Notes: a model not told the origin generated them from the sequence alone. A stretch of 64,000 bases of DNA from Novosphingobium sp. AP12 (GCF_000281975.1 NZ_AKKE01000156.1:1-64000), one strand, 5' to 3'. Positions 1-8,946 are shown, numbered from the stretch's first letter. Numbers and translations are program-made.

Positions 1-59
1 GGGTAAAACGCGTTCAGGCTGCCCGTGAAGGTGGCCCCAGAAGGACGCAGCGGTCGCCG
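1..59. other. window edge, unassigned
   Basis: These 59 bases lie downstream of the first minus-strand gene. Two minus-strand frames are open here, but the stretch is too short to identify anything. It could be the edge of a neighbouring gene or plain intergenic DNA. Confidence 0.3.
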
Positions 60-470
60 TCAGGCCATCGCCGCCTTTGCCGCCGCAGCCGCGTGGAATA
101 CAGAGGGCTCGTAGTAGTACGGCTTGATCTCGCAGCACAGGCCGTCGCGGAAGGTGAACATCTCGCACAGTTCCGCCGGGGCCAGATCCGGATCGGCGAA
201 GCGCATGGTCAGCACGGCGATCGCGCGGTCCTGGCCGAGCGCGAGGTCGGTGCGGTCCAGGGCGGCGACGTCGACCATGCCCATCGCGACCGAGAACAGC
301 GCCTTCAGGCCGCCCTTGCCGCGGTACTCGCCTGCCATGGGCATGGCGTTGGATTCGTAGGCGACGAAGTCGTCGGTGAGCATGCTTTCCGCCGTTTCCC
401 AATCGCCCACGCCGCAGGCGCCGTACAGGCGGTCGACGAAATCGGTCATCTCTTCGGGGGTCATGCTCAT
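60..470 (-). CDS. SnoaL-like / NTF2-fold protein
   Basis: Small NTF2-fold protein of about 136 residues, of the type often found in catabolic clusters as isomerase-, dehydratase- or small-subunit-like proteins. The N-terminal helix (MTPEEMTDFVDRLY) and the segment with WETAESMLTDDFVAYES match the usual SnoaL-like start, and a second half with LTMRFADPD and MFTFRDGL follows. The start at 470 is chosen because a GGAGCAGGA ribosome site lies just upstream; a longer frame to 521 exists but has no better signal. No catalytic residue can be assigned. It is divergent from the Rieske ferredoxin gene. The reaction is unknown. Confidence 0.7.
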   Translation of the reverse strand: MSMTPEEMTDFVDRLYGACGVGDWETAESMLTDDFVAYESNAMPMAGEYRGKGGLKALFSVAMGMVDVAALDRTDLALGQDRAIAVLTMRFADPDLAPAELCEMFTFRDGLCCEIKPYYYEPSVFHAAAAAKAAMA

Positions 471-603
471 CGATCCTGCTCCGTCTGTTTGGGCGGTAGT
501 CTGGCGACAGCGCCGCCCCAAGCAAACCTAGCGTTTAGACCAGCCTCCCGGCCCGCCGCATGCGGTTAAGAGGCAGGCATCGGGACGCGGGTGCATATCT
601 GAG

Positions 604-966
604 ATGAGTACGACGATGAGTGAGACCTATCATGCGCTGGTCGCCGAGAGCGCGTTTCCCGAGGAGGGCAAGATCGCCGCGCGCCTCGCAGGATGGAGCG
701 TGCTCGTGGTCAGGACTGACGAGGGCTTCCGCGCGGTCAACGACCGCTGCACGCACCAGGCTGCATTGCTGTCGCCGGGACGGGTGAGGCGCGGGGCGAT
801 CATGTGCCCGCTCCACGGTGCGCGGTTCGAGGCGGCGACGGGGCGGTGCATCGGCGGCGCCTATGCCGATCTTCGGGTGTTTCCGCTGCGGATCGAGAAC
901 GGGATGATCGAGGTCGCCGTGCCCGACGTGACGCCGGGGCCGGACGAGCGGCCGGTGGGCGTCTGA
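604..966 (+). CDS. Rieske [2Fe-2S] ferredoxin
   Basis: A 120-residue single-domain Rieske protein. The two cluster-binding boxes are C49-T-H51 and C68-P-L-H71, the Cys-x-His / Cys-x2-His pattern, and no other domain is present. Proteins of this size and pattern act as soluble electron carriers to Rieske non-haem iron oxygenases or form small subunits of them. It could serve one of the two oxygenases at 9.1 and 25.7 kb, but no reductase gene is nearby, so the partner is inferred. The start at 604 is uncertain: an in-frame ATG at 616 is equally possible and neither has a strong ribosome site. Confidence 0.82.
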   Translation: MSTTMSETYHALVAESAFPEEGKIAARLAGWSVLVVRTDEGFRAVNDRCTHQAALLSPGRVRRGAIMCPLHGARFEAATGRCIGGAYADLRVFPLRIENGMIEVAVPDVTPGPDERPVGV

Positions 967-1041
967 CGCCTGCCACAAGGCATAGGTTCCAGTGGTCCGC
1001 GCAGGCTCTAGCATCGCGCCGATAACAACTGGGAGAATGCC

Positions 1042-1470
1042 ATGCCTTTCACCGGCCCGTTCGAGGACCGCCTTGCCATTCGCGAACTGCTCGAGACTTA
1101 CGCCGACGCGGTGACGCGCCGCGATGCGCAGGATTGGGGCGCGACCTGGGCGCAGGACGCCGAATGGTCGATGCCCGACTATCCCGAGATCGGCACCACC
1201 AAGGGCCGCGAGGCGATCGTCGCGATGTGGATCGAGGCGATGAAGGCCTATCCCGGCATCATGTTCGAGGCCTGGCCCGGGGCGATCGAGGTCGACGGCG
1301 ACCGCGCTGTGATGCGCAGCTATACCTCGGAGGTCTACGACCACGACGGCGTGACGATGCGCGATCGCGGGGTTTACGAGGATACCTGCGTCAAGGTCGA
1401 GGGGCGGTGGTATTTCGCCAGCCGCTCGTTCCGCAACATCCACCGGCAACACGCACCGCGAGGCGTGTGA
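1042..1470 (+). CDS. SnoaL-like / NTF2-fold protein
   Basis: A 142-residue NTF2-fold protein of the SnoaL_4-like group. The N-terminal helix (FEDRLAIRELLETYADAV), the loop DWGATWAQDAEWSMPD and the late strands around GRWYFASRSF are typical of small polyketide-cyclase-like and dioxygenase beta-subunit-like folds. A good ribosome site (GGGAGA) lies six bases before the ATG. It follows the Rieske ferredoxin gene on the same strand after 75 bases, and the two may be co-transcribed. Sequence alone does not say whether it is an enzyme or a structural partner of an oxygenase. Confidence 0.75.
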   Translation: MPFTGPFEDRLAIRELLETYADAVTRRDAQDWGATWAQDAEWSMPDYPEIGTTKGREAIVAMWIEAMKAYPGIMFEAWPGAIEVDGDRAVMRSYTSEVYDHDGVTMRDRGVYEDTCVKVEGRWYFASRSFRNIHRQHAPRGV

Positions 1471-1475
1471 GATAT

Positions 1476-1504
1476 CGTCGTCCCCGGTCTGGCCGGGGAC
1501 GACG
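1476..1504. repeat. solo REP-like hairpin, possible bidirectional terminator
   Basis: A perfect inverted repeat: a 12-base arm CGTCGTCCCCGG (1476-1487), a 5-base loop, and its exact complement (1493-1504). It sits between two convergent genes, so it may end transcription from both sides, though it has no T-run. Its outer bases CGTCGTCCC match the ends of the longer palindromic element at 12059-12190, so it is probably a solo member of that family. Confidence 0.6.
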
Positions 1505-1516
1505 GATAAACCCCGA

Positions 1517-3568
1517 TCACCAGAGGCGAACGCGCTTTTCGGGGGGCAGGTAGAGCGCGTCGCCCGGCTTGATGCCGAACGCCTTGTACCAGGCATCGAC
1601 GTTGCGCACCGTCAAAGCGCGGTACTGGCCGGGGGCGTGGGCATTGCCGATGACCTGTCGGCGCAGGGCGCCGTCGCGCTGCTTGCTGGCCCAGCTCTGC
1701 GCGTAGGCGATGAAGAAGCGCTGGTCGCCGGTCAGGCCGTCGATCACCGGAAGCTCCTTGCCGCCGAGCGCTTCGCGGTAGGCATCGTAGGCGGCGGCGA
1801 GGCCCGCGACGTCGGCGCCGTTCTCGCCCAGTTCCAGTTCACCGTTGAGGTGCAGGTCGGGGAAGGGGGTGTAGGCGTCGTACTGCGCGACGAGGGCCTG
1901 GCTCTGGGTATCGAAGTGAGCGAGGTCCTCGGCGGTCCACCAGTTGCGCAAGGTGCCCTGGCCGTCGACGGCGGCGCCGCTGGAATCGAAGCTGTGGCTG
2001 ATCTCGTGGCCGATCACCGCGCCGATCGCGCCGTAGTTGCTGGCGAGGTCCGCGGCGGGATCGAAGAAGGGCTTCTGCAGGATCGCGGCGGGGAAGTTCA
2101 GGGCGTTCTGCACCGGCAGGTTCACCGCGTTGACGAGCTGCGGGTTCATCCACCATTCGCCGCGGTCCTGCGGCTTGCCCAGCTTGGCGAGCTGCTGGAG
2201 CGTCTTGCCCCGGATCGCGGCCATGCGGTTGGCGTAGGCCTGGCCCGGCCGGATCGTGACCATCGAATAGTCGAGCCACTGGTCGGGATAGCCTACGCTC
2301 ACCACCATGCCGTCGAGCTTGGCGCGCGCTTCCTTGCGCGTGGCGGGGGACATCCAGTCGAGCGCATCGACGCGGGCGGCGAAGGCGTGCTTGATGTGGG
2401 TGGCCATCTCCTCGACCTGCGCCTTGGCGGCGGGCGGGAAGTAGGTTTCGACGTAGAGCTTGCCGAAAGCGCCGCCGAGATCGGTATTGATCGAGGCGAG
2501 CGCGCGCTTCTCGCGGGTCCGCTGCTGCGGGGTGCCGGAAAGCGTCGTGTCGAAGAAGGCGAAGTTCAGCGCGTCGAACTTGGTCGGCAGCACGTCGGTG
2601 TTCGCGTTGATGCGGTGGAAGGCGAGCCAGTCCTTCCAGGCGTCCAGCGGCTCAGAGGCGACGAGCGCGGCAAGACCGGTGATGGCGGATGGGCTGTAGG
2701 CATCGAAGGTCTGCTGGCCCGGCATGCGCGCGGCGGCGAAGTAGGCGTCCCAGTTCATGCCGGGTGCGTTTCTGGCGAAGTCGGCGCGGGTCCAGAGCGT
2801 GGCGCCCTTGGCGAAGTCGGCGACTTCGGCCTTGCTGGGATGGGCCTGCGCGATCTTCGTCTCGAGGTGGAGGATGCGCGCCGCGCGGACTTCGGGCTGG
2901 TCGATCCCGGCGAGGCGCAGCAGGTCGGCGATGTACGTCTTGTACTGGCCGCGCACGGTGACCATCCGCGCCTCGGTGGAGACGTAGTATTCCCGGTCCG
3001 GCAGGGCGATGCCGCCTTGGTAGATGTAGGGCACGACCTCGTCGCTCTTGAGCGCCTTGGTGATGAAAAGCCCGAAGAGGTTCTCGGTGGCCATGTCGTT
3101 GTTGTTGTTGAATAGGTCGAGGTCGCTCTCGGTCTGCTCGCCCAGGACGCGCACGAGGGCGGCCTTGTTCTTGATCGCCTTGTACTTCGCGAGGTCGCCC
3201 TTGAGCGGGGCGATGCCGGCCCTGTCGATCGCGGCGGTGTCCATGTAGGCACGCCAGTAGTCGCGCAGGCGGGCTGCGTCGCTGCCGGCGGCGGGCGTAG
3301 AGGCGAGGATCTTCTCGACGAGGGCCATCTGCTGGCGCTCGGTCTCGTCGGCGGCGACCGTGTGAGAGCCGATGCGGCTGCGGTCGGCGGGGATCTCGGC
3401 CTTCGCCAGCCAGGCTCCGTTGGCGTAGAGATAGAACTCGTCGCCGGGCTTCACCTTGGTGTCCATCGCGGTTTCGTCGATGCCGGTGGCGGCGGGCTCG
3501 GCGGCGAAGGCGGGAAGCGGGACGGCTGCGGTGAGCAGCAGGGCGGTCAGCAGGCGCGTGGCTTTCAT
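1517..3568 (-). CDS. M13 family zinc metallopeptidase, secreted
   Basis: Neprilysin/PepO-like oligopeptidase of 683 residues. A signal peptide covers about residues 1-23 (LLTALLLTAAVPLPAFA), so the enzyme is periplasmic. The zinc site HEISH is at 521-525, and the third ligand is E582 in GENGAD, with D586 following. Both match the family signatures HExxH and ExxxD. The usual C-terminal Cys-x-x-Trp is replaced by RVRLW. Length is normal for bacterial M13 enzymes. The start at 3568 is set by the signal peptide and an AAGGA ribosome site; the open frame extends upstream but has no such features. It is expressed alone and cleaves short peptides. Confidence 0.93.
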   Translation of the reverse strand: MKATRLLTALLLTAAVPLPAFAAEPAATGIDETAMDTKVKPGDEFYLYANGAWLAKAEIPADRSRIGSHTVAADETERQQMALVEKILASTPAAGSDAARLRDYWRAYMDTAAIDRAGIAPLKGDLAKYKAIKNKAALVRVLGEQTESDLDLFNNNNDMATENLFGLFITKALKSDEVVPYIYQGGIALPDREYYVSTEARMVTVRGQYKTYIADLLRLAGIDQPEVRAARILHLETKIAQAHPSKAEVADFAKGATLWTRADFARNAPGMNWDAYFAAARMPGQQTFDAYSPSAITGLAALVASEPLDAWKDWLAFHRINANTDVLPTKFDALNFAFFDTTLSGTPQQRTREKRALASINTDLGGAFGKLYVETYFPPAAKAQVEEMATHIKHAFAARVDALDWMSPATRKEARAKLDGMVVSVGYPDQWLDYSMVTIRPGQAYANRMAAIRGKTLQQLAKLGKPQDRGEWWMNPQLVNAVNLPVQNALNFPAAILQKPFFDPAADLASNYGAIGAVIGHEISHSFDSSGAAVDGQGTLRNWWTAEDLAHFDTQSQALVAQYDAYTPFPDLHLNGELELGENGADVAGLAAAYDAYREALGGKELPVIDGLTGDQRFFIAYAQSWASKQRDGALRRQVIGNAHAPGQYRALTVRNVDAWYKAFGIKPGDALYLPPEKRVRLW

Positions 3569-3689
3569 GGGCAATCCTTTTGCAGCGGGTAGGCAACGCT
3601 CGGGAGCCCCCGCCGGGTTCATGGCCCACGGCCTAGCCGCTGGCGCTCGCCGGGCCAACCGGGCGCGGCGATTAAATTGCGTACCGGCG

Positions 3690-3723
3690 CAACAAAAGAG
3701 GCGGAGCCTCGCGGCCCCGCCTC
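3690..3723 (-). terminator. Rho-independent-like terminator of the TonB receptor gene
   Basis: A hairpin with arms GAGGCGG (3698-3704) and CCGCCTC (3717-3723). Read on the minus strand it is followed by TTTTGTTG. It lies 25 bases after the stop of the receptor gene. Confidence 0.6.
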
Positions 3724-3747
3724 TGGAATTTCCGACCTGGGGACGGC

Positions 3748-6222
3748 TCAGAACTTCTTGGTGACTTCCACCATGACGGTGCGGGGCAGGGTGCCGAAGC
3801 CGAGCTGGTCGGCCTTGACGCCCGCGGGAGTGCCGGTGCCGCTGCCGGTCGAGGGACCGTCGACCACGCCGGTGACGTAGAACTGGTTGGTCAGGTTCTT
3901 GCCGATAAGCGCGACCTGCCAGTTGTCGTCCTCGGCGCCGAAGCGCACGCCCGCGTCGAGGGTCACGTATTTCCCTTGGCGCGAAAGCGGGTTGCCGAAG
4001 CCCGAGGCGAGGTAGCTGCCCGAATACTTGCTGTCGACGTTCAGCCCCAGCTTGTTGGCCGAGCCGATCGCGACCTCGTAGTTGATGCCGAGATTGCCCG
4101 TCCACTCCGGCGCAACCGAAAGCTCGGTGCCGCCAAGGTCCTGGCGCGAATTGCCGGAGAGGTTGCAGCCCTCTGCCGGGGTCTGCCCGGCGTAGCACGG
4201 CGCCAGCGGGAAGTCGGTGTAGCGCGCCTTGTCGAAGTTGATCGAACCATGGATATCGAGTCCGGGCACGCCGTTCGGCGCGAACTGCCACTCCACCTCG
4301 ACGCCCTTGGTGCGCGCGTCCGCCGTCAGGGTCTGGAAGGCGAAGATCGGCGAGTTGAAGAAGTCGACCTGCAGGTTGCTGTACTTGTAGTTGAACGCGG
4401 TCACGTTGAAACGCAGCTGGTTCGACAGCAGGGTGGACTTGAAGCCGATCTCGAAGCCTTCGGCCTTCTCGGGATCGAAGGTGAGGTCGGCGCTGGGGTC
4501 GTTCGACAGCTTGGAGTTGATGCCGCCGTTGGAGAACCCGCCCGACTTGTAGGCCGTCTTGTAGGCACCGTAGACCATGAGGTCGCTGGTCGGCTTCCAG
4601 GTCAGCGTCGCTTCGGGCGACCAGTTGCGGAAGTGCTGGCGGGCAGTCACTTCGCCGAGGCCGTCGGGATCGTTCTGGTCGCGGAAGACGCCGGTGAGCA
4701 GCGGGTTGTTGTAGGGCTGGGTGAAGAAGCTGTTCTTCGTCTCGTCCGAGTAGCGCACGCCCCCCGCCAGTTCCAGTTCGGGCAGGATCTTGTAGGTGAG
4801 CTGCCCGAACACGGCCATCGTCTCGCCCTTGGTGAAGCTGTTCTTGGCCGAGGTCACGTATTCGTAGCCCTCCGGCGCGGCGGAGTTGGAGACGCCGCCG
4901 GTCAGCACGAACTGGTCGAAGTCACGCTGCGTCTTCTGGTAGAGCATGCCCAGCATCATGTTGAATGGCCCGTCGAACTGGGTCAGCGCGCGCAGTTCCT
5001 GGCTGAACGCCTCCCACGACGAGTTCTCGGTCGCCCAGGTGCTGCCGGGGCCAGTGCCGCTGTTGCTCGATTGGAAGTCGCAGGCGCAGGCCCAGCGGTT
5101 TTTGTTCCACTGGTAGTTGGTGACCGACGAGACCTGCAGCAGGTCGGCATCGTAGGTCACGTTGAGCGTGCCGCCGGCCGAACGGTACTTGTTGTACAGC
5201 GATCCGTCGCTCTTGGCGTAGGGGTAGTTCGCCGCGATGTCGGCGGGCATGTTGTTCTGGTGGCTGACGAAGTCCTTCTCGCAAGGGTAACCGTTGAGCT
5301 GCGAGGTGGAGCCGTTGCCGCAGCGGAAGGCGACGTAGTTCCACGAGGAGTTGTTGACCGTGCTGATGTCCATGGTGCCCTTGAGGCTCACGGTCAGGCG
5401 GTCGGTCGGCTCCCACTTGAGCGTGGCGCGGGCGAGGAACTCTTCTTCGCCCGGCGCCTTGCGGTCGGCCGGGGTGGCGGTATGCGAGGTCGGGTTGCCG
5501 GTGCCGCCCGCCAGGATGCTGGCGGAATCGATCTCGGTGTAGGTCACGGGGTCGGCGATGTTGCGGTAGTAGCCGCCGTCCATCTTGGTGTAGCGCGCGG
5601 CGAGGCGGATGCCGAGGGTGTCGGTCAGCGGCATCGAGGCGTAGCCTTCGGCGCGGTACTGCTGGCTCTTGAACTCGTAGCCGCCCTTGATCATGAACTC
5701 GGGCGTCGAGGTCGGGTCGGCGGTGGTGATCGAGATCACGCCGGCCGTCGCGTTCTTGCCGAAGAACAGCGCCTGCGGGCCCTTCAGGACCTCGACGCGG
5801 GCGAGGTCGAAGAAGCCTTCCTGGATGACGCGGCCCTGGCCGTAATACGCGCCGTCGACGACGACGGCGACCGACTGCTCGATGCCGATCGAGGTCGAGG
5901 ACGAGCCGATCCCGCGCAGGGTGAGCTGCGCGCCCGAGCCGTTCGAGGCGCGGCCGACGCTGAACTGCGGGGCGATCGCGGTGATCTTCTCGACGCTGGT
6001 GATGTCGCGGGTGGCGATCTGCTCGGCGGAGATGGCGGTGACGGCGACCGGCACGTCCTGCACGGTTTCCTGCCGTTTGCGCGCGGTCACGATGATGTCG
6101 TTGAGGCCGCCGGCCTGGACCGTCTCCTGCGGGGCGGCGTCCTGCGCTTCCTGCGCCAGCGCCGGTGTCGCACTTGCGGCGAGCACCGTGGAGGCAAGCA
6201 GGACGGACTTGTGGATTCGCAT
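3748..6222 (-). CDS. TonB-dependent outer-membrane receptor
   Basis: An outer-membrane receptor of 824 residues. It has a signal peptide (about 1-23, ending TPALA), a TonB-box-like segment DIIVTARKR soon after, a plug domain with VEVLKGPQALFFGKNATAG and TLRGIGS, then a long beta-barrel ending in VTKKF. These are hallmarks of the large TonB receptor family of sphingomonads that imports diverse organic substrates. The start at 6222 has a strong GGGAGG ribosome site. It is divergent from an NADP-dependent reductase gene, and a large palindrome lies between them. The substrate cannot be read from sequence; the catabolic neighbours suggest an organic molecule rather than a siderophore. Confidence 0.94.
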   Translation of the reverse strand: MRIHKSVLLASTVLAASATPALAQEAQDAAPQETVQAGGLNDIIVTARKRQETVQDVPVAVTAISAEQIATRDITSVEKITAIAPQFSVGRASNGSGAQLTLRGIGSSSTSIGIEQSVAVVVDGAYYGQGRVIQEGFFDLARVEVLKGPQALFFGKNATAGVISITTADPTSTPEFMIKGGYEFKSQQYRAEGYASMPLTDTLGIRLAARYTKMDGGYYRNIADPVTYTEIDSASILAGGTGNPTSHTATPADRKAPGEEEFLARATLKWEPTDRLTVSLKGTMDISTVNNSSWNYVAFRCGNGSTSQLNGYPCEKDFVSHQNNMPADIAANYPYAKSDGSLYNKYRSAGGTLNVTYDADLLQVSSVTNYQWNKNRWACACDFQSSNSGTGPGSTWATENSSWEAFSQELRALTQFDGPFNMMLGMLYQKTQRDFDQFVLTGGVSNSAAPEGYEYVTSAKNSFTKGETMAVFGQLTYKILPELELAGGVRYSDETKNSFFTQPYNNPLLTGVFRDQNDPDGLGEVTARQHFRNWSPEATLTWKPTSDLMVYGAYKTAYKSGGFSNGGINSKLSNDPSADLTFDPEKAEGFEIGFKSTLLSNQLRFNVTAFNYKYSNLQVDFFNSPIFAFQTLTADARTKGVEVEWQFAPNGVPGLDIHGSINFDKARYTDFPLAPCYAGQTPAEGCNLSGNSRQDLGGTELSVAPEWTGNLGINYEVAIGSANKLGLNVDSKYSGSYLASGFGNPLSRQGKYVTLDAGVRFGAEDDNWQVALIGKNLTNQFYVTGVVDGPSTGSGTGTPAGVKADQLGFGTLPRTVMVEVTKKF

Positions 6223-6285
6223 TTCAGAAACCTCCCATGTAATCGTTCTTTTGTTCTGCTTAGCCGGGGGACGGGCCCAGGGAGC

Positions 6286-6321
6286 CCTGTGCAAACGGAT
6301 AGCCCTATCCGTTTGGACAGG
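6286..6321. promoter_or_regulatory. 36-bp palindromic operator candidate
   Basis: Between the divergent receptor and reductase genes lies a near-perfect palindrome. The outer arms are CCTGT (6286-6290) and ACAGG (6317-6321). The inner arms are CAAACGGATAG (6292-6302) and CTATCCGTTTG (6305-6315), with a 2-base centre and single G/G mismatches between inner and outer arms. No T-run follows. Its position in a divergent promoter region favours a dimeric repressor site controlling both genes. The regulator is not identified. Confidence 0.6.
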
Positions 6322-6368
6322 TTGCGAAGGCACCGGGCCGAGCAAGGGTCCCCGCGAGGAGACCTGAA

Positions 6369-7376
6369 TTGAGCCTTTGTCGTTTCTGGCGTCTTGACCG
6401 CCACCCCGAGGGAAATACCGACTTCGCCCAGTCGCTGAGCCTGCACGAGGAGCAGTGCGCGGCGCTTTCGGAGGGCGAGGTGCGCATCGCGGTCGAGTGG
6501 CTGTCGATGGACGCGGGCACGCGCATGTGGATGAGCCCGCGCACCGACGGCTACCAGCCGCCGCTGCCGCTCGGCTCCAAGATGGTGGGCCTCGTGCTCG
6601 GCCGCGTGATCGCCAGCGCCGATCCCGCCTATCCCGAGGGCGCGCTGGTGCGCGGTTTCGGCCAGTGGGCGGACGCGGCGACGGTGGTGCCCGCGCTCAC
6701 CGGGCTGGAGGTTGTGGACGAAACGGTCGCCGACCCCCGCCAGCATTTCGGCGCGCTCGGCATGAATGCGTGGACGGCCTACGTCGGCGTCAAGGAAGTG
6801 GCGGCGGTGAAGGCGGGGGAATGGCTGGTGGTCTCGGCCGCCGCCGGAGCGACCGGGAGCCTCGCCTGCCAGGTCGGCAAGAACCTCGGCGCGAAGGTCG
6901 TCGGCATTGCCGGGGGCGCGGAGAAGTGTCGTTTCCTGGTCGACGAACTCGGCGTCGACATGGCCATCGACTACCGCGGCGAGGACGTCGCGGGGCGGCT
7001 ATCGGAAGTGCCGGGAGGAGTGAACGCCTTCTTCGACAACGTCGGCGGGCCCATCCTCGACGCGGTGCTGGGCAACATGGCACACTACGGCCGCGTCGCG
7101 GTCTGCGGCATGGTCGCGGGCTACGACAGCGACGCGCCCATGCCCGGCCCCGCGCAGTTCGACCAGGTGCTGATGCGGCGCCTGCGGATCGAGGGGTTCT
7201 TCATCCCCGACTTCCTCGAACGCGGCGCGGAGTTCATGCCGCAGCTGCGCGAGTGGCTGGATGCCGGAAAACTATCGGTCCGCTTCGACGAAACGCAGGG
7301 GCTGGAAAACGTGCTGACCGCCTACGAGCGGATGCTCACCGGCAAGAACATTGGCAAGGTGGTGGTCAGGCTCTGA
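6369..7376 (+). CDS. NADP-dependent medium-chain reductase (PTGR-like)
   Basis: Zinc-free medium-chain dehydrogenase/reductase of 335 residues, related to prostaglandin or 2-alkenal reductases and CurA-like enzymes. It lacks zinc-ligand cysteines. The nucleotide-binding segment VSAAAGATGSLACQVGKNLG lies about residues 156-175, followed by VVGIAGGAEKCRFL and FFDNVGGPILD. Such enzymes reduce activated carbon-carbon double bonds with NADPH. The start is TTG at 6369, supported by a GAGGAG ribosome site and by the position of the first conserved strand. It is a paralogue of the gene at 14055-15068, and both sit head-to-head with a TonB receptor. The substrate is probably an enone formed in the catabolic pathway. 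Confidence 0.87.
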   Translation: MSLCRFWRLDRHPEGNTDFAQSLSLHEEQCAALSEGEVRIAVEWLSMDAGTRMWMSPRTDGYQPPLPLGSKMVGLVLGRVIASADPAYPEGALVRGFGQWADAATVVPALTGLEVVDETVADPRQHFGALGMNAWTAYVGVKEVAAVKAGEWLVVSAAAGATGSLACQVGKNLGAKVVGIAGGAEKCRFLVDELGVDMAIDYRGEDVAGRLSEVPGGVNAFFDNVGGPILDAVLGNMAHYGRVAVCGMVAGYDSDAPMPGPAQFDQVLMRRLRIEGFFIPDFLERGAEFMPQLREWLDAGKLSVRFDETQGLENVLTAYERMLTGKNIGKVVVRL

Positions 7377-7379
7377 GAG

Positions 7380-7721
7380 TCAGGCCGCTCTGGTCAGCCG
7401 GTCGAGCCAGGCCTGTGCCTGCTTGGGCTCGCCCACCGACTGCGAGTCCACCGGCCCGCGCGAGGCGAGGAATTCGCGGTGGAGTTCGAACGGCTCCAGG
7501 AACAGCGTCTCGCGCATCGTGTCGATGGCTTCGCCGAGTTCCACGAGGTTCTCGATCACGGGTGCGGCGGCGGCGCGGGATACCTTGTCGGCATTGTGGC
7601 CGAACAGGCCCCACTTGCCGGCGGCGGTTACGCGCAGCGCCGCGACCAGCGCCTCGGCATACTCGGCTTCGAGGTCGGCGCGGCGCGCATCGAGGCGTTC
7701 AAGACGATCGGCTTTGGCCAT
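7380..7721 (-). CDS. conserved hypothetical protein, helical
   Basis: A predicted 113-residue, mostly helical, acidic-basic protein beginning MAKADRLERLDAR, with a central segment KWGLFGHNADKV. No enzyme motif, membrane segment or signal peptide is visible. The start at 7721 is favoured over an in-frame start at 7757 because the extra residues look like non-coding sequence; neither start has a strong ribosome site. The gene runs towards the reductase gene, with 3 bases between the stops. The function is unknown. Confidence 0.55.
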   Translation of the reverse strand: MAKADRLERLDARRADLEAEYAEALVAALRVTAAGKWGLFGHNADKVSRAAAAPVIENLVELGEAIDTMRETLFLEPFELHREFLASRGPVDSQSVGEPKQAQAWLDRLTRAA

Positions 7722-7771
7722 GCGGCGAGCCGTAGACCTGCAAGGGGTGGTAAGCAAGCGCGGGTACGGGC

Positions 7772-8125
7772 TTACCGCGCCATGACCGATGCGCTCTCCG
7801 TCACGGTGAAGGTCCTGATCCGGCTGCGGTCGAACAGCTTTTCCTCATCCTCGACGATCATGGCGAGCGTCTGCGGATCGCCGAGTGCGGCGAAGCAGGC
7901 GTCGCGGGTGGGCTCGTCGGGGAAGTCGATCTCCATCACGACGTCGAAGTCGAAGGGCTCGTCGATGCCGTCCATCGGCGTCAGGTAGCGGCGGACGTAG
8001 CGCGTGGCGTAGCCGGACAGGACCGCTTCGCCTATCTTTCGGTGGTTGCCTTCGTAGTAGGCGCGAAAGTCCTGCGGGCTCATGCCCTGGCGGCGCTTGA
8101 GCAGGGTGATGACGGTGACCGTCAC
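7772..8125 (-). CDS. EthD-domain protein
   Basis: A 117-residue protein of the dimeric alpha-beta-barrel EthD group. It begins VTVTVITLLKRRQGMSPQDF and has the typical YYEGNHRKI segment and a conserved acidic FDFDVVMEIDF strand. EthD proteins accompany oxygenases and hydrolases in catabolic clusters, but their chemistry is often undefined. The start is a GTG whose bases overlap the stop of the upstream gene (GTGA), so translation is probably coupled to the TIM-barrel gene. With that gene and the Rieske oxygenase it forms a likely minus-strand operon. Confidence 0.75.
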   Translation of the reverse strand: MTVTVITLLKRRQGMSPQDFRAYYEGNHRKIGEAVLSGYATRYVRRYLTPMDGIDEPFDFDVVMEIDFPDEPTRDACFAALGDPQTLAMIVEDEEKLFDRSRIRTFTVTESASVMAR

Positions 8126-8916
8126 GCCAGCTGCTCCATCCACAGGCGCGTCGCATCGAGCACCGCCTTGGCCCGCAGCGCCGGATGCGCGAACGCCTCG
8201 CGCAATGCCGCCGAGCGCAGTTCGATCGACAGCGGGATATCGGCCGGCAGCGCCTGCAGCATCGCGGCGAGCGGCAGCACGCCTTCGCCCGCCTGCTCGC
8301 GCAGGTCGATGGCGTCGGTGATGACCGCGTCGAAGTCCGCCGGGTCGGGCCTCACGCCCCGTGCGTCGCAGAACTGGGCGTAGGGGAGCAGGGCCGGGTC
8401 GATCGCGGCGATCTCCGCGACGGTGGTGCCGGAGCGGTCGACATGGATCGGATCGACCAGCACGGCGCGCAACGGGTGGCCCACGCGGTCGAGAACGCCG
8501 AGCGCCTGCGCCAGGTTCTTCACTTTGGTGAAGATGCCGAACTCCAGCGCCACGCGCATCCCCGAACCCTCGGCATGGCGGCACAGTGCGGCGAGCTGCG
8601 CCACCGTCTCACCCTCGTCGGGGTGGGAGGAGACGCAGAGCACGTTGGCCGCGCCCAGCTCCGCGCCCACGTCGAGCACCTTGCGGTGATCGTCGAGGCG
8701 CGTGTCCGGCCTGATCCACACCACCTCGACATCGAGCACCGGCAGGCCGCACGCCGCCAATGCTGCGCGTGCGTCGCGCGTATGCTGCGCGGTCCATTCG
8801 AGCGGATCGACCCAGAGCCCGACCGCGTCGTAACCGGCGGCGCCGCCCGCCTCGATGACGTCGACGGCGCCGAACTCCGGCAGGACGCCGGAGGCAAGGG
8901 ACAACTTGTGTTTCAT
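8122..8916 (-). CDS. sugar phosphate isomerase/epimerase-like TIM barrel
   Basis: A 264-residue xylose-isomerase-like TIM barrel (AP endonuclease family 2 fold). Typical barrel strands are visible: GYDAVGLWVDP near the N-terminus, VLDVEVVWI, NVLCVSSHPDEG, MRVALEFG (probable metal-binding Glu) and RAVLVDPIHVDRSG (probable metal-binding Asp and His). Members isomerise or dehydrate hydroxy-keto compounds using a divalent metal. The start at 8916 has GGGAGAGG upstream; a longer frame to 8988 runs into a repeat element and is rejected. It overlaps the EthD gene by 4 bases. The substrate is unknown, but the location suggests a role in the same catabolic route as the oxygenase. Confidence 0.8.
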   Translation of the reverse strand: MKHKLSLASGVLPEFGAVDVIEAGGAAGYDAVGLWVDPLEWTAQHTRDARAALAACGLPVLDVEVVWIRPDTRLDDHRKVLDVGAELGAANVLCVSSHPDEGETVAQLAALCRHAEGSGMRVALEFGIFTKVKNLAQALGVLDRVGHPLRAVLVDPIHVDRSGTTVAEIAAIDPALLPYAQFCDARGVRPDPADFDAVITDAIDLREQAGEGVLPLAAMLQALPADIPLSIELRSAALREAFAHPALRAKAVLDATRLWMEQLA

Positions 8917-8946
8917 GGCCTCTCCCAGCCGTTCGCAGCAGCCCCT

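Noticed and set aside
3976..6372. A long plus-strand open frame antisense to the TonB receptor
   Set aside because: It is Arg/Gly/Val-rich with no domain and mirrors the high-GC codon pattern of the receptor gene; similar long antisense frames lie over the second receptor (15105-17426) and the hydantoinase genes (48720-51041).
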